NCBI GenBank assembly: GCA_964512145.1
Contig: CAZEIM010000044.1
Span: 1-23,245, forward strand
Length of the DNA stretch: 23,245 nt
Origin: CAYOHR01 sp964512145
GTDB lineage: Bacteria > Bacteroidota > Bacteroidia > Flavobacteriales_G > JALEGO01
Direction of reading: 5' to 3'
Shown piece after piece: positions 1 through 7,689 of this stretch. The notes beneath the pieces are model-generated. The model was not told where the DNA came from. It made no database searches and saw only the letters and a list, made by a program, of their open reading frames with translations. The first letter of the stretch is position 1. Every line of letters begins with the position of its first letter. Made by a program: the position numbers and the translations under genes.

Positions 1-1984
1 TAGTAACTGTTGGCGATACCACTAACGGATTGCTGGTAGATAATGGAGCCCCTGTTCCGGATGGGTTTGTGTACCATTGCACGGAAGTACCTGGAGGTAA
101 GGACACATTCAATGATGCTGATTGTCCTTGACAAATTGTATAAGAAGTTAATCCTGTTGGGGCATTAGGAATTGATAAAACATTTATAGTTGTTGATAAA
201 CATACTGAATATCCACAGCTATTTTGAGTGGCAACATAATATGTTGTGGTAGATGTTGGGGAAACATTTATGGAGCTAGTATTGGATGCTATTATGGTGC
301 CACCACAGCTTCCAGTAAACCAATAATATGGTCCAGAACCACCTGAAGCTGTTATTGTAACAGAACTTCCAATACAAATTGAATTGCTACTAGCAGAAAT
401 GTTTGTAGGAGCAGGGGGTGGGGGACAATATGTAGTTACAAAACAATAAAAATTAGAGGCTCTATTTCCATTCTCTATACGCACATAGTATGCTAAATCC
501 ATAGTAGGGCTAACGGGTAAAACAGCAGGGTTTCCCGAAAATACCTCTTGCCCATATATATTATACCATTTATACGTACCTCCACTACCTCCAACTGCCG
601 TAACTGTTGCTGTTGGACCCGTAGAACTTGTTCCGATAACGGATGTTACTGCGGGCAGAGGAGTTGTAGTAGCAGATTGAAGCTCATAAGCCCCCATATC
701 AACAGTTGTATTAAATATTCTAGCAGAAGATTTTAGGTCTAAGGGAAAAACTCCAGTATTATTTCCAATATTTATACCTGGAGAAGAAGACATAAAATCT
801 GTATTTCCATTTTTTATTATCAAATGAGGTTCTTGACTAATATTTGATGGAATAGGAAATGGATATCCTGAAACTTGTGCGTTTGTGTGCGAAATATTTA
901 CTTCAAAATTTTGATTTCCAGATATACTTACATATGCACATTGATTCCATACCGTACTATTTTTAACGTTGTAAATATGATTAGTATTACAACCCATGCT
1001 AGCACCCATAACTAAATTAGATAGAATTGAATAAGTTATCCCCCCCTTTGCAAGTGTATACATAGTGTTCTCTTCAAAATTTAAAGTAATTCTAGGTGAA
1101 CAGTTAACAGTAACAACACCTGTATTAAAAAAAGATGATCCTTTAATCAGTACTGTGTAGTCTGGCCTCACAATATTTTCTGTATTTCCTAAATGAATAA
1201 ATTTTATTCTATTTACATTTTGATCTTCTTCGAAAAAGTTTGTAAACTTACAAAACGTAATTTCTGCTTGAAAGTTTATCGCCATTGGATTCATTAGATG
1301 AAAACTTCCGTTATTTTTATTTCCAAATAATTCACATTGATTAAATATTACATTTTGTGATAATACACCTAAGGAAACATTTTCAACATTATTGATCCAA
1401 AATACAGCCGCTGAAGTTGCACCAGAATTATAATAAAAATCCTCTAAAAATAAATTTTTAAAAGTTGGGGTTACTTGATAATTAAAAATTGCTGCAGACA
1501 TTGCATGCACAGGATTAATTTCTAAGCTTATATCATAATATGCATTCCTTAAATAAAATCCATCTAACACCGCGGTATTCGTTAATCCGTTATTATAATT
1601 ACGAATTAATGTTATAGAGTTATCTGTATTTAATCCGACTACTCCAATATCTCCCGACAAAATAGTTTGATTTAACTTCCAGTTCCTTTGGCTTAACAAA
1701 GTTTCTGTACCAACAAATCCACCATATATTTCTACTCCATTTTTCATAGCAAATGAAATAGTTCTATCATTTGTATTGGTAGGTTTGTAAGTACCTGCCG
1801 CAACCCATATTTGATCTCCTGCGTTAGAAAGATTTATGGCATTTTGTAAATTTGTATAAGCATTAGCCCAGCTGCTACCATTATTTAAACCAGTAGCATT
1901 CCATCTTACATATCTTACAGCTCCATAAGATTCAAAAAACAAAAATAAGATTAGGGCAATAAGAGAAAGTATTTTTTTAGTCAT
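1..1984 (-). CDS. Secreted beta-helix / Ig-like surface protein, 5' part only
   Basis: An open frame runs from an ATG at 1984 to the window edge without a stop (661 codons); the C-terminus lies outside. Residues 1-21 (MTKKILSLIALILFLFFESYG) are a signal peptide. Next comes YVRWNATGLNNGSSWANAYTN, followed by GDQIWVAAGTYKPT, the usual opening of Bacteroidota secreted right-handed parallel beta-helix proteins. That part appears to end near residue 430 with VDMGAYELQ, a typical closing motif. After it come Ig-like modules rich in S/T/G with PTSTTTYYV and paired cysteines (roughly residues 440-661), similar in style to the repeats of the divergent neighbour at 2174-4489. Such proteins are usually exported through Sec and then T9SS and end in a sorting domain; that end is not visible here, so T9SS export is inferred. 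Ligand or substrate is unknown. The frame was checked at both ends and in several stretches. Confidence 0.85.
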   Translation of the reverse strand, partial: MTKKILSLIALILFLFFESYGAVRYVRWNATGLNNGSSWANAYTNLQNAINLSNAGDQIWVAAGTYKPTNTNDRTISFAMKNGVEIYGGFVGTETLLSQRNWKLNQTILSGDIGVVGLNTDNSITLIRNYNNGLTNTAVLDGFYLRNAYYDISLEINPVHAMSAAIFNYQVTPTFKNLFLEDFYYNSGATSAAVFWINNVENVSLGVLSQNVIFNQCELFGNKNNGSFHLMNPMAINFQAEITFCKFTNFFEEDQNVNRIKFIHLGNTENIVRPDYTVLIKGSSFFNTGVVTVNCSPRITLNFEENTMYTLAKGGITYSILSNLVMGASMGCNTNHIYNVKNSTVWNQCAYVSISGNQNFEVNISHTNAQVSGYPFPIPSNISQEPHLIIKNGNTDFMSSSPGINIGNNTGVFPLDLKSSARIFNTTVDMGAYELQSATTTPLPAVTSVIGTSSTGPTATVTAVGGSGGTYKWYNIYGQEVFSGNPAVLPVSPTMDLAYYVRIENGNRASNFYCFVTTYCPPPPAPTNISASSNSICIGSSVTITASGGSGPYYWFTGSCGGTIIASNTSSINVSPTSTTTYYVATQNSCGYSVCLSTTINVLSIPNAPTGLTSYTICQGQSASLNVSLPPGTSVQWYTNPSGTGAPLSTSNPLVVSPTVT

Positions 1985-2173
1985 ATAAGTTTAATTTATG
2001 CATAACATTACAATGTCTTACGTAAATAAAAGCGTAAAGTTCTGTCTAGTCAAATAATTAACTAAAATTTAATAACTGGATATTTTATTTTATACTACTG
2101 ATATCATAAAATATTAAAAATTATATTTCAAAACGTATAAGATAATTTTATATAATTGTTAAACACATTTTCT
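1985..2173. other. Divergent intergenic region between two surface-protein genes
   Basis: This 189-base AT-rich stretch must carry the promoters of both divergent surface-protein genes. I found no exact TAnnTTTG box facing either gene and no convincing hairpin or small reading frame. Confidence 0.5.
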
Positions 2174-4489
2174 ATGAAAATAAATATACTTATTCTCGCA
2201 TCTTTTATTTTTACAAAATATTTAAGCGCTTGTATTAACGCTGAAATTCCCCAAATAGGTTATACAGATAGTATTATTTGTGATGGGGAAGTAGTTTTTT
2301 TATATATTGAATCTGGTAATTTAAATGACGCAACTGATTGGTATTGGTATGATACTAGCTGCGGTTTAAATTTAATCGGTTCAGGGAGTGGAATTTTTGT
2401 TAATCCTTCAGTTACATCTACGTATTATGTTCGCGGAGAAGGTGGTTGTACATCTCCCGGAGCCTGCAATTCATTTACTGTTATTGTTCATGAACTTCCT
2501 AACCCAACAATTCATGGAGTTGACACTATTTGTTCTGGTCAAACTGCTAATATTTATATTTCAGGGTCATATGAATATATTTGGTCTACGGGTCAAACGG
2601 ATAGTGCAATATCATTAAATCCAACAATAACAACTACATACAATGTTTATTTAACAGATACCAACACACAATGTGACAATACTATATTTTTTGACATTCA
2701 TGTTGCGGGAGAAATTCAAGTAAGTATTTTTGGAAATCAACTATTATGCTCTGGAGATACTGCTCAATTAAGCACACCAAATATTGGTAGTTATATTTGG
2801 TCAACCGGAGAAACAACACAAAGTATTTTAATTCAACCTTTTACTGATACCTCATATTCTGTTTCGGTAACTGACTCTAATAATTGTTCAGGATACGCTT
2901 CAATTGATGTTCTAGTTAATCCTATACCTACCGTATTTATTTCAGGAAATGACACCATTTGTAAAAATGATTTTACAAATTTACTTGCTTTAGGTACCAA
3001 CAACTTTTTGTGGTCAACAGGAGCACAAAGTCAAAGTATTAATGTTTCTCCAACAACAAACACGTATTATTATGTTACGATTACTGATGATAACAATTGC
3101 TCAAATATGGATTCTATATTTATTGTAGTTAAAGAATTACCTCAGATAACTGTAAGTAACGACATAGAGATATGTTATGGCGAGTCAACGACAATATTAG
3201 CTTTAGGAACTAATCAATATATTTGGTCGAATGGTTCCACATCAAGTTTAGTATTAGTTTCACCTACAAGTAGCACACAGTATTATGTAACAGGAACAGA
3301 TATTACTACTAATTGTAGTGTTGTAGATTCTGTTTTAATAACGGTTAATTTATTGCCAAATATTCAAATTACCGGACCAAGCGTAGTATGCTCTGTAACT
3401 GATTTTGCTTTAAATGCCAGTGGAGGGGATACATACATTTGGTCAAATGGTGAAACCGGAAATAGTATTTTGGCGAATTCGCTTGATGGGTCAATATTTT
3501 ATGTAACAGGCACTGATATTAATGGATGCTTGAGTTCGGATTCTATTCAGGTTTCATATCTAAATGGGCCTCCGTTGTTTTTTTCTGGATTGACCAGCGT
3601 TTGTGAAAATCAACCTACGGTAATTAATGTTTCTGGTGCGGATGAATATGTTTGGTATAATGGAGATATTTCTGAAAATACAACTATAATTACCTCTACT
3701 AGTTCTTACTTTTGGGTTATAGGAAAAGATATTATTTCAGGGTGCAATACTATAGACTCAGTATTTATAGATATTACACCAAACCCATTAGTGAATATTT
3801 TAGGAGATAGTGAAATATGCAACGGAGATTCTTTACTTTTGGTTGCTACTGGTGCTGATCAATATAATTGGTCTAATGGATCGGTAAAAGATAGTACAAC
3901 TGTTTTTCCAACATCAAACACTCAAATAATTCTTTTTGGAATTGATACAATTTCGGGTTGTTATACCTTTGATACATTAAATATTGAAGTTGGACCTGTC
4001 CCTTCTGTATTAATTACCGTTTTAAAAGACACCACTTGTTTTGACGCAGAAAACATTTCTTTGTATGGAACACCAATAGGAGGCGTATATACAGGAAACG
4101 GAGTGTTTGGCAGTACATTTATCCCTGCGGCTGCAGATACAGGAATTCATACGATAACATACACGTATACCAATAGTTATAATTGTAGTAGTACTTATGC
4201 TATAAATATAGTTGTTGAATCATGTGTTGGGGTTGAAGAAATTAATGAATTCAGTAATTTAATCAATATTTTTCCTAACCCAGCAAGTGATTATATTAAC
4301 ATAGTTTCTGAAATAAATAATTTTAAAGCAAAGATTTATAATATCTCAGGTCAATTAATGCATAATATGATATTTGAAAACTCTATGAGTAAAACTCTAG
4401 ATATTTCAAAATTACCTTCTGGAGTATATTTTATACAATTTGAATATGAAAATTCTTTTCATTCAAAAAGGGTTGAAATAATTCACTAA
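2174..4489 (+). CDS. T9SS type A sorted cell-surface protein with tandem Ig-like repeats
   Basis: The protein has 771 residues counted from the ATG at 2174. A TTG at 2156 would add six residues, but the ATG sits directly before a normal signal peptide (MKINILILASFIFTKYLSAC), so I prefer it. After a first Ig-like unit, seven units of about 70 residues follow (roughly residues 105-610). Each has the pattern C-x-G...W(S/Y)(T/N)G...P(T)...T.YYV...D...C, with one early and one late cysteine. A differing unit (CFDAENISLYGTPIGGVYTG onward) precedes the C-terminal 76 residues. These hold INIFPNPASDYINI, a YNISGQ turn and LPSGVYFIQF, the hallmarks of a T9SS type A sorting domain (Por secretion family). 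The family is exported through the outer membrane and attached to or released from the surface. The repeats suggest a stalk or adhesin; no enzymatic domain is visible, and the binding target is unknown. Confidence 0.9.
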   Translation: MKINILILASFIFTKYLSACINAEIPQIGYTDSIICDGEVVFLYIESGNLNDATDWYWYDTSCGLNLIGSGSGIFVNPSVTSTYYVRGEGGCTSPGACNSFTVIVHELPNPTIHGVDTICSGQTANIYISGSYEYIWSTGQTDSAISLNPTITTTYNVYLTDTNTQCDNTIFFDIHVAGEIQVSIFGNQLLCSGDTAQLSTPNIGSYIWSTGETTQSILIQPFTDTSYSVSVTDSNNCSGYASIDVLVNPIPTVFISGNDTICKNDFTNLLALGTNNFLWSTGAQSQSINVSPTTNTYYYVTITDDNNCSNMDSIFIVVKELPQITVSNDIEICYGESTTILALGTNQYIWSNGSTSSLVLVSPTSSTQYYVTGTDITTNCSVVDSVLITVNLLPNIQITGPSVVCSVTDFALNASGGDTYIWSNGETGNSILANSLDGSIFYVTGTDINGCLSSDSIQVSYLNGPPLFFSGLTSVCENQPTVINVSGADEYVWYNGDISENTTIITSTSSYFWVIGKDIISGCNTIDSVFIDITPNPLVNILGDSEICNGDSLLLVATGADQYNWSNGSVKDSTTVFPTSNTQIILFGIDTISGCYTFDTLNIEVGPVPSVLITVLKDTTCFDAENISLYGTPIGGVYTGNGVFGSTFIPAAADTGIHTITYTYTNSYNCSSTYAINIVVESCVGVEEINEFSNLINIFPNPASDYINIVSEINNFKAKIYNISGQLMHNMIFENSMSKTLDISKLPSGVYFIQFEYENSFHSKRVEIIH

Positions 4490-4562
4490 ATACATTCTCA
4501 AATAATGATATAAAGTGTTGATAAGAATGCTATTATTTTATCATATTTTACCCTATATATTT

Positions 4563-4570
4563 TATCTTTG
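4563..4570 (+). promoter_or_regulatory. Putative -7 promoter box (TATCTTTG) for gyrB
   Basis: TATCTTTG matches the Bacteroidota -7 consensus TAnnTTTG and ends 24 bases before the gyrB ATG, giving a short leader. I see no clear TTTG/TTG -33 element at the expected distance, so this rests on the -7 box and its placement. Confidence 0.55.
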
Positions 4571-4594
4571 TTTTTCTAAATAAATTGAATTACA

Positions 4595-6553
4595 ATGTCA
4601 GAAGATTTAAAAGTAGCAGCTAGTAATTATTCAGCAGATAGTATTCAGGCACTAGAAGGCATGGAGCATGTTAGGATGCGCCCATCTATGTATATTGGAG
4701 ATATCGGAACAAGAGGATTGCATCATTTAGTTTATGAAGTAGTTGATAATTCTATTGATGAGGCATTAGCTGGGTACTGTAATAAAATAGATGTTTGGAT
4801 ACATACTGATAACTCTGTTACCGTAAAGGATAATGGTAGAGGTATTCCTGTTGATATACATAAAAAAGAAGGAGTTTCTGCTCTACAAGTAGTTATGACA
4901 AAAATTGGAGCAGGAGGTAAATTTGACAAAGGTACATACAAAGTATCCGGAGGATTACATGGTGTTGGGGTTTCTTGTGTAAACGCTTTATCTACACATT
5001 TAAAAGCTGAAGTGCATAGAGAAGGGAAAGTTTGGCAACAAGAGTATTCTATAGGAAAACCTTTGTATCCTGCTAAAGAAGTAGGGGTAACAGAAGAGAG
5101 AGGAACTATTGTAACATTTACTCCTGATGCAAGTATTTTTGAAACTACCATTTACAACTACGATACTCTTGCTGCTCGTATGCGAGAGTTATCTTTCTTA
5201 AATAAAGGGATTACAATAACAATAACTGATGAGCGTGAAAAAGATGATCAAGGAAATTTTAAGTCTGAAACATTTTTTTCTGAAGAAGGGTTATCAGAAT
5301 TCGTTCGCTTAATTGATGCAACACGTCAACCAATTATTGAAAGTATTATACACATTGAAGGAGAGAGAGAGGGGATTCCGGTAGAGGTAGCTATGATATA
5401 CAATGATTCTTATTCGGAAAATATTTTTTCTTATGTTAATAACATAAATACCTCTGAAGGAGGGACTCATTTGGCCGGATTTAGGAGAGGACTTACAACT
5501 ACCCTTAAAAAGTATTCTGACGAAAGCGGGTTACTTTCTAAACTAAAATTTGATATATCTCCGGATGATTTTAGAGAGGGTTTAACTGCTGTTATTTCTG
5601 TAAAAGTTGCTCATCCTCAATTTGAAGGTCAAACAAAAACAAAACTAGGCAATAGGGAAGTAACAGCAGCCGTTAGTCAAGCGGTTACCGAAATGCTTAC
5701 AAATTATTTAGAAGAACACCCCAACGATGCAAAAAAAATAGTAAGCAAAGTAATTATTGCGGCTCAAGCAAGACACGCAGCCAAAAAAGCGCGTGAAATG
5801 GTTCAAAGAAAAGGAGTATTAACGGGAGGAGGATTACCTGGTAAGTTATCTGATTGCTCAGAGCGAAGCCCAGAAAAATGTGAAATATACTTAGTAGAGG
5901 GGGACTCTGCTGGTGGAACTGCAAAACAAGGAAGAGATAGGCATTTTCAAGCCATTTTACCCTTAAGGGGTAAAATTTTAAATGTAGAAAAAGCCATGCA
6001 ATATAAAATTTTTGAAAACGATGAGATAAAAAATATTTATACAGCACTAGGAATATCAGTAGGTACAGAAGAAGATGAACGAGCTTTAAATCTAGAAAAA
6101 TTAAGATATCATAAAGTAATTATTATGTGTGATGCCGATGTTGACGGTAGCCATATAACTACATTAATTTTAACATTCTTTTTCCGTCATATGCAGGATT
6201 TAGTTCAAAAAGGTCATATTTATATAGCAACCCCACCTTTGTATTTAGTTAAAAAAGGTAGAGAAGAGGTTTATGCTTGGAATGATAAAGAAAGGGATGC
6301 TGCTGTAGAAAAATTAAAAGGTAGCGGAAAGGACAGCTCAGTAAATATACAAAGATATAAAGGTTTAGGAGAAATGAATGCGGAACAATTATGGTCTACT
6401 ACCATGAATCCAGATACAAGAACTTTAAGGCAAGTTACTATTGATAATGCAGCTGAAGCAGATAGAATTTTTTCTATGCTTATGGGGGATGATGTGCCCC
6501 CTCGCAGGGAATTCATTGAAAAAAATGCAAAATACGCAAGAATTGACGTATAA
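4595..6553 (+). CDS. gyrB: DNA gyrase subunit B
   Basis: This is the 652-residue ATPase subunit of type IIA topoisomerase gyrase, which with GyrA introduces negative supercoils using ATP. The N-terminal GHKL ATPase shows RMRPSMYIGD, VVDNSIDEAL (Mg/ATP-binding Asn and catalytic Glu), DNGRGIP and GGLHGVGVSCVNALS (residues about 25-130). The transducer domain follows. The TOPRIM domain begins near residue 430 with EIYLVEGDSAGG and carries the metal-binding MCDADVDGSH near residue 512. The C-terminal QRYKGLGEMN lies near residue 586. Length is typical for Bacteroidota, without the large insertion seen in enterobacterial GyrB. It could in principle be ParE, but the GyrB signature motifs and length favour GyrB. 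It stands alone: upstream is a surface protein on the same strand, downstream a convergent gene 26 bases away. Confidence 0.97.
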   Translation: MSEDLKVAASNYSADSIQALEGMEHVRMRPSMYIGDIGTRGLHHLVYEVVDNSIDEALAGYCNKIDVWIHTDNSVTVKDNGRGIPVDIHKKEGVSALQVVMTKIGAGGKFDKGTYKVSGGLHGVGVSCVNALSTHLKAEVHREGKVWQQEYSIGKPLYPAKEVGVTEERGTIVTFTPDASIFETTIYNYDTLAARMRELSFLNKGITITITDEREKDDQGNFKSETFFSEEGLSEFVRLIDATRQPIIESIIHIEGEREGIPVEVAMIYNDSYSENIFSYVNNINTSEGGTHLAGFRRGLTTTLKKYSDESGLLSKLKFDISPDDFREGLTAVISVKVAHPQFEGQTKTKLGNREVTAAVSQAVTEMLTNYLEEHPNDAKKIVSKVIIAAQARHAAKKAREMVQRKGVLTGGGLPGKLSDCSERSPEKCEIYLVEGDSAGGTAKQGRDRHFQAILPLRGKILNVEKAMQYKIFENDEIKNIYTALGISVGTEEDERALNLEKLRYHKVIIMCDADVDGSHITTLILTFFFRHMQDLVQKGHIYIATPPLYLVKKGREEVYAWNDKERDAAVEKLKGSGKDSSVNIQRYKGLGEMNAEQLWSTTMNPDTRTLRQVTIDNAAEADRIFSMLMGDDVPPRREFIEKNAKYARIDV

Positions 6554-6579
6554 TCGCATTTACAAGGTTGTTTTAGGTA

Positions 6580-6981
6580 TTATTTTAAATGTACGATTAT
6601 TTTTTGTTGATTTTGGTTAGGTTCATACTTTAGCCCTAGCTTCTTAATATATCTAATATATAAGTTGTTTTTAATATCAGATTTATTATTACTGCCACCC
6701 ATGCCAATAAACTCTAAAGTTTTAACATAATCTTTTTTTGCTATAAATTGTTGAATAATTTGTACAATGGTATTCATAACTGAATACATTTCCCCTTTAT
6801 TGGTCTCAACATATTCGTTTTCTTTAAACTCATCATTTATTACACCAAAAACAACATTATATGAAAAAATTGTATCTTGTTTTTTAGCGAATGACACCTC
6901 GTATGAGGTGTTTTTTTCTGTTGTAAAATAATATTTTTCTATACCTGGGAACGCAGATTTGGTATAATTATATATTTTCAT
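6580..6981 (-). CDS. Conserved-looking 133-residue protein of unknown function
   Basis: I do not recognise a named family. The protein is cytoplasmic in appearance: no signal peptide, no membrane segment, many Lys/Asn. Visible features are an N-terminal beta-rich part (residues 1-60, with FPGIEKYYFTTE and YEVSFAKK) and a central helix around residues 65-85 (MYSVMNTIVQIIQQFIAKK). A C-terminal segment LEFIGMGGSNNKSDIKNNLYIRYIKK follows, near residues 90-115. The LYxRYIKK stretch and the 'VMNTIVQIIQQF' helix give it the look of a small compact alpha/beta domain. Its ATG directly abuts the stop codon of the upstream lolA-like gene with no base between, so it is probably the last gene of the lipoprotein-ftsK-lolA unit and translated by coupling. 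It converges on gyrB. Confidence 0.75.
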   Translation of the reverse strand: MKIYNYTKSAFPGIEKYYFTTEKNTSYEVSFAKKQDTIFSYNVVFGVINDEFKENEYVETNKGEMYSVMNTIVQIIQQFIAKKDYVKTLEFIGMGGSNNKSDIKNNLYIRYIKKLGLKYEPNQNQQKIIVHLK

Positions 6982-7680
6982 TTATCGTAAGTCAACTACT
7001 TCGTCTGCTTGTTTAATATCAAAAACAAATTCCGAATCGTTTGCCTCAACAGTAGTTTTGTTGCTTAAAGTATATGTGTACTTATTCCCATCTTTAGCTA
7101 ATATTTTTGCTTGATATAAATCGTTTTTTATTTTATCGATGTAAAGTAAAATAGTATGATAGCTTTTTTTATTAACATTTTCAGGGAATAGTTTTACTAC
7201 ATGGTAATCCGTTGAATTAATTTTCTCAGTACCTACGTATTTATATTTAAACCCTTTTTCATGCATAGTAAATATTTTAGATGGTTCAATTAACTCTTCT
7301 TCATCCGAGGAAGTCGCGTTATCTATCTGAACTTCTTTAGCACTTTTTAAAAATGTCCAACGAGTTTTAGCGTCTGAAACAACTGTAATTTTTTCCATAT
7401 CCACCTTAAATTTATTGCCTTTTAAAATTAACGTACCTTTTTGAGTTTCATTAATTTTTTGATCCTTGTTTTCTAAATTAAAAGAAAAGGATACCTTAAT
7501 AGGCTTAATACTAGGTTTATTATTTGCACTTAATTTATCTAAAAGTTCTTTTGCTTTTTCATCTTTTACTTCTGAAGTTTCATTCGATTGTTGAGTATAA
7601 GCATAAACATTACACATAAAAAATATACATGTCCATAAAAAATATATTTTAGTCATTTTTTTATCATTAAAAATTTTCAT
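6982..7680 (-). CDS. lolA: LolA-family outer-membrane lipoprotein carrier
   Basis: This 232-residue periplasmic protein belongs to the LolA family, which accepts lipoproteins from the inner-membrane LolCDE transporter and carries them to the outer membrane. A signal peptide is visible (IYFLWTCIFFMCNVYA, residues about 12-27). The mature part has the Bacteroidota LolA pattern: VSFSFNLENK, GTLILKGNKFKVDM, TRWTFLKSAKEVQID, EELIEPSKIFTMHEKGFKYKY and a C-terminal FVFDIKQADEVVDLR. A second possible start is the Met at residue 9 (7656), which would give a more usual n-region; the first ATG lies 9 bases after the ftsK stop. A linker around residues 30-55 is rich in Lys/Glu. Linkage ftsK-lolA is common in bacteria, which strengthens the call. 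A LolB counterpart is not seen in this window. Confidence 0.9.
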   Translation of the reverse strand: MKIFNDKKMTKIYFLWTCIFFMCNVYAYTQQSNETSEVKDEKAKELLDKLSANNKPSIKPIKVSFSFNLENKDQKINETQKGTLILKGNKFKVDMEKITVVSDAKTRWTFLKSAKEVQIDNATSSDEEELIEPSKIFTMHEKGFKYKYVGTEKINSTDYHVVKLFPENVNKKSYHTILLYIDKIKNDLYQAKILAKDGNKYTYTLSNKTTVEANDSEFVFDIKQADEVVDLR

Positions 7681-7689
7681 AACACTAAT

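Noticed and set aside
548..736. 62-residue plus-strand reading frame starting MPIYIIPFIR
   Set aside because: It lies antisense within the continuous beta-helix/Ig-like gene on the minus strand and has no signal, composition or context of a gene.
2156..2173. TTG start six codons upstream of the T9SS protein ATG
   Set aside because: The ATG at 2174 directly begins a standard signal peptide; the extra residues add nothing and TTG starts are rarer.
2390..4200. Possible CRISPR or tandem DNA repeat array in the Ig-like repeat region
   Set aside because: Similarity is at the protein level; the DNA of the units is diverged and unit spacing follows the coding frame.
4515..4545. TGATAA/TTATCA stem as a terminator after the T9SS protein
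   Set aside because: The arms are only six A/T-rich pairs with a 13-base loop and no U-run; chance is as good an explanation.
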